Numbered from the stretch's first letter, positions 7,833-17,939 are shown. The stretch: DNA of 64,000 bases from Mesorhizobium ciceri WSM4083 (GCF_000519305.1 NZ_KI912610.1:1211949-1275948); one strand, 5' to 3'. A program made the numbers and translations. The notes: a model not told the origin generated them from the letters alone.

Positions 7833-8048
7833 TCGGTTCCTTCCCCACTATCTCGACGTTTCCCGACGCCAACTGAGCAGCGCCCCTTTTTCTCCTGGTA
7901 TCAAGCCGCCGTCGTCGTTTAATACCCCCGCCAAGCGCAGCATGACCGTACCAAGGTGGTTCCCTCTATAGAAACCGAAACGTTGTCAAGCAACAAGCTA
8001 TATCGAACTCCATATCGACAAAGCCGACGGAGTGCTTAACGTGCAGGC
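7833..8048. promoter_or_regulatory. Divergent promoter region between the nodFE-like pair and ureD
   Basis: The 216-base spacer separates genes transcribed outward on both sides. It holds an AT-richer patch at about 7965-8020 with TTGTCAAGCAA (a TTGACA element on the minus strand) and CTATAG and CTATAT boxes. The spacing of these boxes does not fit a standard sigma-70 promoter exactly (13 bases for the best minus-strand pair), so exact promoters are not assigned. I did not recognise a nod box. Confidence 0.4.
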
Positions 8049-8894
8049 ATGGATATGGGCGAACCTAGCGGCGAACATGACGGGATTTCGACGCAGCGCG
8101 TTGCGGGCGTCGCGCGGCTTTCCTGCGCGCTCAGTGAGGACCGCACGCGCCTGCGGCGCCTCTATCAGGACGGCGCCGCCAAGATAAGGATGCCGGCCGT
8201 CTCGACCGATCCGCTCGAAGCGGTGCTGATCAACACCGCCGGCGGGATGACCGGCGGCGACCGTATCGCCTGGGAGGTGGATGTCGGCGCGGCCGCTTCG
8301 GCATCGATCACCACCCAGGCCTGCGAGAAGATCTACCGGGCGGCATCCGACCGTGCCGAAGTGCGGGTCAATTTGTCGGTCGGCGAAAACGGGCGCATCG
8401 CCTGGCTGCCGCAGGAAACCATCGTCTTCGACCGGGCGGCCTTTGCCCGCACGCTCGACGTCGAGCTTGCCGTCGGCGCCGAGGCGCTGGTGCTGGAAGC
8501 CGCCGTCTTCGGTCGCCTGGCGATGGGCGAGCGCGCCACGCAGGGCTACTTCCATGACCGCTGGCGTGTGCGCCAGGATGGCGCCCTCGTTCATGCCGAG
8601 GATTTCCGCATCGGACCCGATATCGCCGCCACGCTCGATCGCCCGGCGGTTGCCGGCGGCGCGATTGCGGTGGCGACGCTGCTTCTGGTGTCGCCGCGCG
8701 CCGAGGCCCTGCTCGACCGGGTTCTGGAGATCGTCGGCGACCACGGCAGCGCCAGTGCCTGGAGCGTGAAGAAATCTGGCAAGCTTCTTGCGAGGCTCTA
8801 CGCCGGGGACGGCTACCGGCTGCGCCAGCGGCTGGTTCCACTCGTCGAATTGCTCAACGGAAGGGCGGGGTTGCCCAAATTATGGTCACTATAG
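8049..8894 (+). CDS. ureD: Urease accessory protein UreD
   Basis: UreD (281 residues) is the scaffold that, with UreF and UreG, binds apo-urease in the cytosol and allows nickel delivery. Family features are visible: LINTAGGMTGGD at about residues 60-71, TTQACEKIYR at about 86-95 and LPQETIVFDRA at about 119-129. Length is normal. The gene opens the urease cluster; ureA follows 28 bases later. The start at 8049 gives a slightly long N terminus and the true start could be a little further in. Confidence 0.95.
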   Translation: MDMGEPSGEHDGISTQRVAGVARLSCALSEDRTRLRRLYQDGAAKIRMPAVSTDPLEAVLINTAGGMTGGDRIAWEVDVGAAASASITTQACEKIYRAASDRAEVRVNLSVGENGRIAWLPQETIVFDRAAFARTLDVELAVGAEALVLEAAVFGRLAMGERATQGYFHDRWRVRQDGALVHAEDFRIGPDIAATLDRPAVAGGAIAVATLLLVSPRAEALLDRVLEIVGDHGSASAWSVKKSGKLLARLYAGDGYRLRQRLVPLVELLNGRAGLPKLWSL

Positions 8895-8922
8895 GCCCAT
8901 CTCTACCAATCCAGGGAAACGC

Positions 8923-9225
8923 ATGAACCTGACGCCGAGGGAAAAGGACAAGCTGCTGATCGCCATGGCGGCGATCGTGGCGCGCAAGCGGCTCGATCGC
9001 GGCATCAAGCTCAACCATCCGGAAGCGATCGCGCTGATCACCGACTTCGTCGTCGAAGGCGCGCGCGACGGCCGCCCGGTCGCCGAACTGATGGAAGCCG
9101 GCGCTCATGTCGTCAGCCGCGCGCAAGTCATGGAAGGCATCGCCGAGATGATCCATGATGTGCAGGTCGAGGCGACTTTTCCCGACGGCACCAAGCTGGT
9201 GACCGTGCACGAACCGATCCGTTGA
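8923..9225 (+). CDS. ureA: Urease subunit gamma
   Basis: The smallest structural subunit of urease, 100 residues as expected. It begins MNLTPREKDKLLI and has the characteristic NHPEAIALITDFVVEGARDG block followed by VMEGIAEMIHDVQVEATFPDGTK. With UreB and UreC it forms the urease heteromer that hydrolyses urea to ammonia and carbamate. ATG 8923 fits the family start; a longer frame from 8788 is shadow over ureD. In this cluster ureA and ureB are not adjacent: a DUF1272 gene and ureJ lie between them. Confidence 0.96.
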   Translation: MNLTPREKDKLLIAMAAIVARKRLDRGIKLNHPEAIALITDFVVEGARDGRPVAELMEAGAHVVSRAQVMEGIAEMIHDVQVEATFPDGTKLVTVHEPIR

Positions 9226-9235
9226 GGAGGACAGG

Positions 9236-9490
9236 ATGCTGGAGCTGCGTCCCAACTGCGAATGCTGCGACAAGGACCTGCCGCCGGAGGCGACGGATGC
9301 GGTGATCTGCACCTTCGAGTGCACCTTTTGCGCCGGATGCGTGGAACAGGTGTTGGGCGGCATCTGCCCCAATTGCGGCGGTGGTTTTTCGGCGCGGCCG
9401 ATCCGCCCAGTGGCGATGCTGAAGAAATATCCGGCGTCGAGCAGACGCGTTCTCAAGGCCGAAGGCTGCGGCCCCCGCAAGGCGGCGTAA
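9236..9490 (+). CDS. DUF1272-type small cysteine-rich protein
   Basis: The 84-residue protein starts MLELRPNCECCDKDLPPEA and matches the DUF1272 family as I remember it. Its Cys pairs (CECC, CTFECTFCAGC and CPNC) suggest one or two structural zinc sites. It sits 10 bases after ureA and 33 bases before ureJ, with GAGGAGGACAGG before its ATG, so it is in the urease transcript. No function is established; metal binding might connect it with nickel handling, but this is only inferred from position and cysteines. Confidence 0.85.
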   Translation: MLELRPNCECCDKDLPPEATDAVICTFECTFCAGCVEQVLGGICPNCGGGFSARPIRPVAMLKKYPASSRRVLKAEGCGPRKAA

Positions 9491-9523
9491 ACACCAGACC
9501 GATCAAAACGAAAGGCAAATAGA

Positions 9524-10111
9524 ATGATCCCTGCCAAACGCCTCTGCCTGTCGGCGATCCTGCTGCTGGCCGCTGCCATGCCGGCCTATGCCCATGTCGG
9601 CATCGGCACGGCCTCCTCCTTCACGGCCGGCTTCATGCACCCGCTTTCCGGGCTCGACCACATGACGGTGATGATCGCGGTCGGACTGTGGGCGGCGCTC
9701 AAGGGCGGCAAGGCGATTCTTGCCTGGCCGGCGGCTTTTGTCGGTGTCATGCTGGTCGGCGGCGCGCTGGGCATGCTGCATATGCCGCTGCCCTTCGTCG
9801 AACCGGGCATACTGGCATCGGTCGTGACGCTCGGGCTGCTGGTGGCGCTGGCGATCGATCTGCCGGTCTCGGCCGGCGTCGCCATCATCGGCCTGTTCGC
9901 GCTGTTCCACGGCCACGCGCATGGCGCCGAAGTGCCGGAGAATGCCGGCGGGCTTGAATACATGGCCGGCTTTGCCATCGCCACGCTGTTGCTGCATGCC
10001 GCCGGCATCGCTGCAGGTCTCAGTCTCGGCATCCGGTTCCGTGGAGTGCTCCGTGCTGCCGGTGCCGCTTGCGCGGCGATCGGCATCGGCCTCGCCTTCG
10101 GCATCGTGTGA
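9524..10111 (+). CDS. ureJ: HupE/UreJ family membrane protein, probable nickel uptake
   Basis: This 195-residue protein has a signal-like N terminus (cleavage near residue 23, AYA-H), then HPLSGLDHMTVMIAVGLWA, the hallmark of the HupE/UreJ family, and about six membrane segments. A central FHGHAHGAE segment is also typical. Family members are inner-membrane permeases thought to bring nickel (or cobalt) into the cell. Placement between ureA and ureB fits nickel supply for urease. The stop is nine bases before the ureB start. Confidence 0.92.
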   Translation: MIPAKRLCLSAILLLAAAMPAYAHVGIGTASSFTAGFMHPLSGLDHMTVMIAVGLWAALKGGKAILAWPAAFVGVMLVGGALGMLHMPLPFVEPGILASVVTLGLLVALAIDLPVSAGVAIIGLFALFHGHAHGAEVPENAGGLEYMAGFAIATLLLHAAGIAAGLSLGIRFRGVLRAAGAACAAIGIGLAFGIV

Positions 10112-10119
10112 GGGTGACC

Positions 10120-10425
10120 ATGATCCCCGGTGAGATCATCACGGTGGGCGGCGACATCGAGCTCAACAAGGGCCTGCCGACCGTCACCCTGAAAGTCGCC
10201 AACAGCGGCGACCGGCCGATCCAGGTCGGCAGCCACTACCATTTCTTCGAGACCAATGAGGGGCTGAAATTCGACCGTGAGCGCGCCAGGGGCATGCGCC
10301 TCGACATTGCCGCGGGCACGGCCATGCGTTTCGAGCCGGGCCAGGAGCGCGACGTCACGCTGGTGCCGCTCGGCGGCAAGCGCGAGGTCTACGGATTTCA
10401 GCAGAAGGTGATGGGCAAGCTGTGA
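10120..10425 (+). CDS. ureB: Urease subunit beta
   Basis: UreB, 101 residues, starts MIPGEIITVGGDIELN and contains the conserved VGSHYHFFETNEGLKFDR block (residues about 37-54) and RFEPGQER. It packs with UreA and UreC in the urease heteromer. The start at 10120 agrees with the family and follows GAGGGTGACC. Its stop lies in a 15-base tandem duplication. Normally ureC follows at once; here 1.2 kb with two genes on the opposite strand comes between. Confidence 0.96.
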   Translation: MIPGEIITVGGDIELNKGLPTVTLKVANSGDRPIQVGSHYHFFETNEGLKFDRERARGMRLDIAAGTAMRFEPGQERDVTLVPLGGKREVYGFQQKVMGKL

Positions 10426-10445
10426 GATCTCAAGCTGTGAGATCT
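10416..10445 (+). repeat. 15-base exact tandem duplication across the ureB stop codon
   Basis: CAAGCTGTGAGATCT occurs at 10416-10430 and again at 10431-10445 with no gap. The first copy contains the last sense codons and TGA of ureB, and the second repeats the stop region. It marks a recent local slippage event at the border of the opposite-strand insert. Confidence 0.9.
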
Positions 10446-10460
10446 TTCAGCGCGCTCAGC

Positions 10461-10949
10461 TCAGTTCGATGGCTTGGCCGCGGCGTAGATGACAATCTTC
10501 CCGGGATCGTCGAATTCGACGGCGAGGACATCCTGCGCCTGCACGCGCCGCGATTCTATGGCGTTGAACAGCAGCGCGTTGGCCTCGATCTCCTTGCGCA
10601 GCTCGGTGATGTCGTCCTGATGCTGCTTGACCTTGCTTTCGATCTCCGGCGGCGGGCCGCCTTCGCTGCGCGCGGCATCGGTGAGGAACACGATGTCGAC
10701 CTTGTCGAGCTTGGACGTCTTGCGCACCGTACCGATGTTTTCACGCGTCCGGTCGATCGCCGTGTTGACGTTTGCGGCCTCAGTGGTGGCCTTGGTCTCT
10801 TCCTGCTTGACCTGCGAGCCAACGATACGGTTGACGGTCTCCGTGCTTTCCAGCCCTTGCGCCTTCAGTCCGGTAGCAGGACCGGCAGCCGCCAGGAACG
10901 CCAAGGCGGCGACTGCCTGCATTCTGGTCGAGAAAGAAGTGATCGCCAT
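10461..10949 (-). CDS. Secreted protein of unknown function, within the urease cluster
   Basis: The 162-residue product has a signal peptide (about residues 1-30, ending near LKAQG) and then a soluble, charged, mostly helical region (VKQEETKATTEAANVNTAID, later IESKVKQHQDDITELRKEIE) that could form a short coiled coil. I do not recognise a family. The ATG at 10949 has AGGAG upstream. It lies on the strand opposite to urease between ureB and ureC and is followed at 129 bases upstream by another small secreted protein gene in the same orientation. No link to urease is evident from sequence. Confidence 0.75.
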   Translation of the reverse strand: MAITSFSTRMQAVAALAFLAAAGPATGLKAQGLESTETVNRIVGSQVKQEETKATTEAANVNTAIDRTRENIGTVRKTSKLDKVDIVFLTDAARSEGGPPPEIESKVKQHQDDITELRKEIEANALLFNAIESRRVQAQDVLAVEFDDPGKIVIYAAAKPSN

Positions 10950-11078
10950 CGCTCGCTCCTGAGGGAAGTCGTTTCGGGGCGCGGGTTAGCGCGAAAAGAA
11001 CAAAACGACTCCCGCCCGGCGAAGGTTCCTTTCCCGATGCGGCCGGCCGGCCGGATGCCGGCCCGCCGTGCCGTGGCG

Positions 11079-11462
11079 TCAGCTCGCCTTCTTGGTGATC
11101 AGGGTCAGTGCGCCATTGGGTTCCATACTGGCCGCGACCACCTGAGCAGAGGTCATTCCCTTGGCCTCCAGCGCCGACTTCACCTTGGGCGTGGCGTCGA
11201 TCGAGCTGCGCAGTTTCTTCAAGCCGTCATCGCCGCGCTGGGCGATCACCTGGTTGACCTGCGTCTGGGTGTCCTTTGGCAGTTCCGTGATGTCGACGAT
11301 GTTGACGCTCTGGATCGTCGGCACCGCCGGCTGAGCCTGAGGCGTGGCTGGAGCAGGCGTTGCCGGCGCCGGAGTGGGCTGTGGCGCGGGTTGCTGCTGG
11401 GCACTGGCGGCGCCCGCCAGCATCAGGCTGGCCGCGGCGGCAAGAACTATCGTTTTGCGCAT
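11079..11462 (-). CDS. Small secreted Pro/Gln/Ala-rich protein
   Basis: This 127-residue protein carries a clear signal peptide (residues 1-21, ASA-Q), then a low-complexity stretch of Gln, Pro, Ala and Thr (about 22-48) and a compact C-terminal domain (IQSVNIVDITELPKDTQTQV, ending LTLITKKAS). No family recognised. It is probably exported to the periplasm with the Pro-rich part as linker. It is divergent from ureC; the 167-base spacer 11463-11629 should hold the promoters of both. Codon use looks native. Confidence 0.75.
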   Translation of the reverse strand: MRKTIVLAAAASLMLAGAASAQQQPAPQPTPAPATPAPATPQAQPAVPTIQSVNIVDITELPKDTQTQVNQVIAQRGDDGLKKLRSSIDATPKVKSALEAKGMTSAQVVAASMEPNGALTLITKKAS

Positions 11463-11629
11463 GGATTTTCCTTTCCATCGATTGGCAAACGGTCGGTCTG
11501 GGGTGACCCCCTAACCTCAACCGCCAAATGGGATCAGAAGGTGTCGCCCAGCGGGTCATTGCGTGACCATAGGATGGCAGCAATGTGCAGCATCGCTTCA
11601 ATCCAACCGCATTTCAGGAGCAATCGCTG

Positions 11630-13342
<1,713 letters not shown>

Positions 13343-13434
13343 AGCGGCGCTTCGACCGGGCGAGCATTATCCGTTGCAGCCCTTAGTGGGAGGCAGCAAT
13401 ATGCGGTCGACCAACAGTTGCATTGTGATCGAGC

Positions 13435-14028
13435 ATGGCCACCGAAATCGCTTCCGCCCACGACATCTTCCCGCATATCCGCATCGTCATGGGCATGGTG
13501 ATCGGGCTTGGCGTCGCACGCCTGCTGTCGGGCGTGGCGCGCATCGTCCAGCATCCGGGCCAATACCGGCTTTATCCCGTGCATCTGGCCTGGGTCGCTT
13601 CGGTGCTGTTGATGCTGGTGCATTTCTGGTGGTGGGAGTTCGGCCTCTACGCCATCGAAACCTGGACCTTCGGCAAATATTTGTTCATCATCTTCTACGC
13701 GATCACGCTGTTCCTGCTGTGCGCGCTGTTGTTCCCGGATTCGATGCTGGACTACACCAGCTACGAGGATTTCTTCTATTCGCGCCGCGCCTGGTTCTTC
13801 GGCCTGCTGGCGGCGACCTATCTGCTCGACGTGGTCGACACGCTGCTGAAAGGGCCGGAGCATTTCGCCCGCTTCGGCAGCGAGTATCTGTTCCGCACGC
13901 CGGTCTTCGTCGCGCTCTGCATCATCGCGATCCTGGTGCGCGATCGCCGCTTCCACATCGCCTTCGTCACGGCGGCGCTTATCTACCAGATATCGTTCAT
14001 CCTGCGGCTCTTCGACACCATCGTCTGA
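13435..14028 (+). CDS. Membrane protein of unknown function
   Basis: The 197-residue protein has about six hydrophobic segments (for example residues 17-35, 48-66, 80-100, 118-138, 152-168 and 172-190) with aromatic-rich patches such as VHFWWWEFGLY. No family recognised. It lies 92 bases after ureC and 43 bases before a GST gene in the same direction, so it is probably in the same transcript as the downstream urease accessory genes. No feature links it directly to nickel or urea, and a transport or stress role would be guesswork. Confidence 0.75.
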   Translation: MATEIASAHDIFPHIRIVMGMVIGLGVARLLSGVARIVQHPGQYRLYPVHLAWVASVLLMLVHFWWWEFGLYAIETWTFGKYLFIIFYAITLFLLCALLFPDSMLDYTSYEDFFYSRRAWFFGLLAATYLLDVVDTLLKGPEHFARFGSEYLFRTPVFVALCIIAILVRDRRFHIAFVTAALIYQISFILRLFDTIV

Positions 14029-14071
14029 ACGAACGCGATGGTCTAGCTTGTTGGGAAAAGGCAGGGTCGAC

Positions 14072-14677
14072 ATGTACAAGGCCGTTGGATCGCGCGGATC
14101 CCGGGTCAGCCGCGTTCTCTGGATGCTCGAGGAGCTCGGGCAGCCTTATGAATTCGTCGAGGTTCATCTGCGCTCGCCGGAAGCCTATGCGCTCAACCCA
14201 TCGGGCAAGGTGCCGATCCTCATCGACGGCGAACTGACGGTGACGGATTCGGCGGCGATCTGCGTTTATCTCGCCGACAAGCACGCGGACAAGGGAATGG
14301 GCGCCAATCCGGGTGTCGCCGGCCGGGCCGAGATGGATTCCTGGATGCATTTCGCCCAGAGCGAGTTGGAAGCGCCGCTGTGGAACAAATTGCGCCATCG
14401 CTTCCTGCTGCCTAGGGATGTGCGCGTCGATGTCGGTCCTGCGGCGGCTTACGATTTTGCCTCGGAACTGAAGGCGCTGGAGCGGCGGCTGGGCGACAAA
14501 CCGTTTGCGCTCGGCGATCGGTTTTCCGCTGTCGATGTGCTGCTCGGCGACATGGGCGGCTGGGCTCGCGCCGGCCGATTCCCGGTCGACTCCGAGCGCG
14601 TCAACGCCTATTTCGACCGCGTGCTGGCACGGCCCGCCCGTGCACGGGCGCAAGCAAATGGGGGATCCATGAAATGA
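14072..14677 (+). CDS. Glutathione S-transferase family protein in the urease operon
   Basis: This 201-residue GST begins MYKAVGSRGSRVSRVLWMLE, with the Ser/Arg-rich start of helix 1 that in this fold binds glutathione, then NPSGKVPILIDGE (cis-Pro loop) and TDSAAICVYLAD. A helical C-terminal domain follows, with FALGDRFSAVDVLLGD near the end. ATG 14072 has AGGCAGGG at good spacing; an upstream alternative start is weaker. Its stop overlaps the ureE start by 4 bases (ATGA), so the two are translationally coupled. Its role in urease maturation is unknown. Confidence 0.88.
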   Translation: MYKAVGSRGSRVSRVLWMLEELGQPYEFVEVHLRSPEAYALNPSGKVPILIDGELTVTDSAAICVYLADKHADKGMGANPGVAGRAEMDSWMHFAQSELEAPLWNKLRHRFLLPRDVRVDVGPAAAYDFASELKALERRLGDKPFALGDRFSAVDVLLGDMGGWARAGRFPVDSERVNAYFDRVLARPARARAQANGGSMK

Positions 14678-15267
14678 AGCTCAACCTCAACACCGACTTC
14701 ACCAAATTCCCGCGCGCCGTCTCCGTACTGTCCGCCGGCAATGCCGGAACCACCCTACCGTCAGGCCGGGCCATACTCGCCCATGACGAGCGGCATCTGC
14801 GCCGCCGCGCCATCGAGCTTGCCGACGGCAGCAAGGTGCTGGTCGACCTGCCCGAACCCGTCGCCTTGAACGATGGCGACCGGCTGGTGCTGGAGGATGG
14901 CGGCCATGTCGAGATCGTCGCGGCGCCGGAAGAGGTTTATGACATCCGCGCCCGCGACGGCGTGCATCTGGCCGAGCTCGCCTGGCACATCGGCAACCGC
15001 CATCTCGCGGCGAGCATCGAGGCCGGACGCATCCTCATCCTGCGCGACCATGTCATCAAGGCGATGCTGGAGGGGCTGGGCGCCACGGTGGCCGACGTTT
15101 CCGAACCGTTCAAGCCGGTGCGCGGCGCCTATTCCGGGCATGGCGGGCAAAGCCACGATCACGGCCATGCGCATGCGCACAGCCACGCCGAAGCGCACAG
15201 CCATTCTCATGGCGAATCGCATTCCCATTCGCACAGTCACGCCGGCCATCACCACGATCATGACTGA
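14674..15267 (+). CDS. ureE: Urease accessory protein UreE, nickel metallochaperone
   Basis: UreE (197 residues) has the peptide-binding N-terminal domain and the metal-binding domain with the conserved AWHIGNRHLAASIE block at about residues 103-116. It ends in a very His-rich tail: 18 His in the last 45 residues, alternating with Ser, Ala and Asp. It delivers nickel to the UreDFG-urease complex in the cytosol; the tail is likely to store or concentrate nickel. The gene overlaps the preceding GST by 4 bases and ureF by 8 bases. Confidence 0.95.
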   Translation: MKLNLNTDFTKFPRAVSVLSAGNAGTTLPSGRAILAHDERHLRRRAIELADGSKVLVDLPEPVALNDGDRLVLEDGGHVEIVAAPEEVYDIRARDGVHLAELAWHIGNRHLAASIEAGRILILRDHVIKAMLEGLGATVADVSEPFKPVRGAYSGHGGQSHDHGHAHAHSHAEAHSHSHGESHSHSHSHAGHHHDHD

Positions 15268-15931
15268 CCAGCCTTCGAACATCGCCCTGCTGCGATTGAT
15301 GGCGTGGCTGTCGCCGGCCTTTCCGATCGGCGGCTTTTCCTACAGCCATGGCCTCGAGCGCGCGGTGCATGACGGGCTGGTTGCCGATGCCGGGAGCCTG
15401 GCCGACTGGCTGGAAACGCTTGTCGAGATCGGTTCGGGCTGGAACGACGCCGTGCTGTTCGCCGAGAGCTGGCGCCGGGCACGCGGCGCCGGTGATCTCG
15501 ATGAAATAGCCGCGCTCGCCGAGGCGCTGGCCGGCTCGCGCGAACGCCATACCGAGACCATGCTGCAGGGTGCGGCCTTCCTCAAAGCGGCGGCGGCCTG
15601 GCCTAATCCGGTGCTGGCGCGCCTGCCGGCCGAATGCGCCTATTGCGTCGCCGTCGGCGCCATTGCCGGCGGCAACGGCATCGCGCTTCAGGACGCGCTG
15701 TCCGCCTTCCTGCAAACCTTCTTCTCCAACCTCGTCCAGGCCGCGATCCGGCTTGGCATCGTCGGCCAGAGCGGCGCGACCACGTTGTTAGCCGGCTTCG
15801 AGCCGCTGGCGCTGGTGACCGCAAGCCGCGCCGCGCGCTCGACATTGGATGATCTCGGCGGCTGCGCCTTCGTTTCCGATGTCATGGCGATGAAGCATGA
15901 AACCCAGTATTCGCGACTGTTCCGCTCATGA
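15260..15931 (+). CDS. ureF: Urease accessory protein UreF
   Basis: UreF, 223 residues, is a helical protein that joins UreD and UreG on apo-urease. Typical blocks are seen: LMAWLSPAFPIGGFSYSHGLE at about residues 12-32 and later QTFFSNLVQAAIRLG and SDVMAMKHETQYSRLFRS at the C terminus. ATG 15260 starts inside the end of ureE (8-base overlap), and the stop overlaps the next gene by 4 bases. Confidence 0.95.
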   Translation: MTDQPSNIALLRLMAWLSPAFPIGGFSYSHGLERAVHDGLVADAGSLADWLETLVEIGSGWNDAVLFAESWRRARGAGDLDEIAALAEALAGSRERHTETMLQGAAFLKAAAAWPNPVLARLPAECAYCVAVGAIAGGNGIALQDALSAFLQTFFSNLVQAAIRLGIVGQSGATTLLAGFEPLALVTASRAARSTLDDLGGCAFVSDVMAMKHETQYSRLFRS

Positions 15932-16368
15932 TCCTTCTCGCCTGCTCGCTCTCCTTTGTCCTGCTGCTGATCACCACGCTGCATGTCTATTGGGGCCTTG
16001 GCGGCATCTGGCCGGGCCAGGACGCAGCCTCCTGCGCTCGCGCCGTGGTCGGCTTTCGCGGTGTCGATGAGATGCCGACGCCGTTCGCCAGTTTTGCCGT
16101 GGCCGCGTGCCTGTGCCTGGCGACACTGTGGCCGCTGGCGCTCGCAGGCGTCTTTGCTTCACCCTTCCCAAAGCAGGGGCTCGCCGCCACTTCGCTGCTC
16201 ATCGGTCTGGTGTTCCTGGGCCGCGGCATAGTCGGCTTCACGCCATGGTGGCGGCGGCTGGCGCCGGAACAACCTTTCGCGCGGCTCGACCTGCGCTATT
16301 ACTCGCCGCTGTGCCTGCTGATCGGGCTCGGCTTTGCCATCCTCGCCATCACGGAGTTTCCGACATGA
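15928..16368 (+). CDS. DUF3995 family membrane protein
   Basis: The 146-residue protein has four likely membrane segments and the pattern LHVYWGLGGIWPG near the N terminus, which I recognise from DUF3995 proteins. It overlaps ureF by 4 bases and ureG by 4 bases, so it is translated as part of the ureE-F-x-G chain. The family has no assigned function. Position between ureF and ureG is noteworthy because those products act together; the insert may be neutral or help with membrane transport of nickel or ammonia, but nothing in the sequence proves this. Confidence 0.85.
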   Translation: MILLACSLSFVLLLITTLHVYWGLGGIWPGQDAASCARAVVGFRGVDEMPTPFASFAVAACLCLATLWPLALAGVFASPFPKQGLAATSLLIGLVFLGRGIVGFTPWWRRLAPEQPFARLDLRYYSPLCLLIGLGFAILAITEFPT

Positions 16369-17009
16369 CACAGACAAATGGCCCGCTGCGCATCGGCATT
16401 GGCGGCCCGGTCGGTTCGGGCAAGACGACGCTGACCGAAAAACTGTGCAAGGCGCTGCGCGACGAGTTTTCCATCGCCGTCGTCACCAACGACATCTACA
16501 CCAAGGAAGACGCCATGATGCTGGCGCGGCTGCAGGCACTGCCCGAGGACCGCATCATGGGTGTCGAGACCGGCGGCTGCCCGCATACCGCCATCCGCGA
16601 GGATGCGTCGATCAATCTGCAGGCAATCGCCGAGATGAACCGAAAGTTTCCGGATCTCGACATCGTCTTCATCGAATCCGGCGGCGACAATCTTGCCGCG
16701 ACCTTCTCGCCCGACCTCGCCGACCTGACGCTCTATGTCATCTCGGTTTGCCAGGGGGAGGAGATTCCGCGCAAGGGCGGGCCGGCGATCACCCGCTCCG
16801 ATTTCCTGGTGATCAACAAGAGCGATCTTGCTCCTTACGTGAACGTCAACCTCGATGTCATGGAGAGCGACGCCGGCCGCATGCGCGGAAGACGGCCGTT
16901 TGGCTTCACCGACCTGTCGCGCGGCAAGGGGCTGCAGGAGGTGATCGATTTCATCATCGAGCATGGCGGCCTGCGAGCCGGCGCTGCCGCTGCCAGCACG
17001 GCGGCGTGA
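16365..17009 (+). CDS. ureG: Urease accessory GTPase UreG
   Basis: UreG, 214 residues, is the SIMIBI-class GTPase that powers nickel insertion. It has the P-loop GPVGSGKT at residues 14-21, the metal-binding region VETGGCPHTAIREDASIN with the Cys-Pro-His motif, and ESGGDNL and NKSDLAPYV for nucleotide binding. Length is typical. Its start overlaps the DUF3995 gene by 4 bases. It is the last recognisable urease gene in the cluster. Confidence 0.97.
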   Translation: MTQTNGPLRIGIGGPVGSGKTTLTEKLCKALRDEFSIAVVTNDIYTKEDAMMLARLQALPEDRIMGVETGGCPHTAIREDASINLQAIAEMNRKFPDLDIVFIESGGDNLAATFSPDLADLTLYVISVCQGEEIPRKGGPAITRSDFLVINKSDLAPYVNVNLDVMESDAGRMRGRRPFGFTDLSRGKGLQEVIDFIIEHGGLRAGAAAASTAA

Positions 17010-17090
17010 GACAGCCATCCCTGCACCAACCAAAACCGGTTGCGGGGATCGACTGGCCACGGCATTCTTGCCGAAACCGGAGGATTTAGG

Positions 17091-17858
17091 ATGAGCATCG
17101 CCCGCCTGCAAAAGGAAACGCTGACCAACCTGCCCTACTATGAGGAGCGCGTCGATCTCGCCTGCGCCTTCCGCTGGACGGCACGGCTCAACATGCACGA
17201 GGCGGTGGCCAATCACTTCTCGCTGGCTGTCAATGACGATGGCACACAGTTCCTGATGAACCCCAACCAGGTGCATTTCTCGCGCATCAAGGCGAGCGAC
17301 CTTCTGATGATCGATGCCAACGATCCAGAAACGCTTTCGGGGCCGAACGCACCCGACCCGACGGCATGGGGCCTGCATGGCGCCATCCATCGCAATGTGC
17401 GCCACGCGCGCTGTGTCATGCATGTGCACTCGATCCACGCCACGGTGCTGGCATCGCTCGCTGACTCGACATTGCCGCCGATCGACCAGAATTCGGCGAT
17501 GTTCTTCAATCGCCATGTCGTCGACGCGCATTATGGCGGGCTGGCCTTCGAGGAGGAGGGCGAGCGCTGCTCGCAGCTTCTCGTCGATCCCAAGGTCAAG
17601 GTGATGGTGATGGGCAATCACGGCGTGCTGGTCATCGGCGACACGGTCGCCGATGCCTTCAACCGCATGTTCTATTTCGAACGCGCCGCCGAGACCTACA
17701 TCAAGGCGCTTTGGACCGGCCGCCCGCTGCGTACGCTTTCCGACGCGATCGCCGAAAAGGCGGCGAGCGAGATGGACGACTATCCCGGCCAGGCCGAACG
17801 CCATCTCAGCGAGTTGAAGGCGATCCTCGACGAGCAGGAGCCGGTTTACCGGAATTAG
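17091..17858 (+). CDS. Class II aldolase/adducin family protein
   Basis: The 255-residue protein has the class II aldolase fold signature with metal-binding histidines in MHVHSIHATVLASL (about residues 107-120) and later MGNHGVLVIGDTV (about 178-190). Enzymes of this family use zinc to cleave or epimerise small sugar phosphates such as fuculose 1-phosphate or ribulose 5-phosphate, but many are uncharacterised. ATG 17091 follows GGAGGATTTAGG. It is 81 bases after ureG in the same direction, so some read-through is possible, though there is no functional link. The substrate cannot be told from sequence. Confidence 0.82.
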   Translation: MSIARLQKETLTNLPYYEERVDLACAFRWTARLNMHEAVANHFSLAVNDDGTQFLMNPNQVHFSRIKASDLLMIDANDPETLSGPNAPDPTAWGLHGAIHRNVRHARCVMHVHSIHATVLASLADSTLPPIDQNSAMFFNRHVVDAHYGGLAFEEEGERCSQLLVDPKVKVMVMGNHGVLVIGDTVADAFNRMFYFERAAETYIKALWTGRPLRTLSDAIAEKAASEMDDYPGQAERHLSELKAILDEQEPVYRN

Positions 17859-17939
17859 GAGCGGAGACTTCCGCGAGCGAAACTAGTTTGCTGGAAGCGG
17901 GAGGGGTCGCCCCATTCGACGCATCGGAAGCAAATTAAC

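Noticed and set aside
7833..8048. nod box upstream of the nodFE-like pair
   Set aside because: I looked for the long ATC-N9-GAT-type nod box on both strands and saw no convincing match.
10950..11078. Rho-independent terminator at GGCCGGCCGGCCGG near 11045
   Set aside because: It is GC-rich and self-complementary but lacks a defined stem-loop with a U-run in either direction.
16299..17804. 501-codon minus-strand frame over ureG and the aldolase-like gene
   Set aside because: Both plus-strand genes have clear family motifs; the opposite frame has none.
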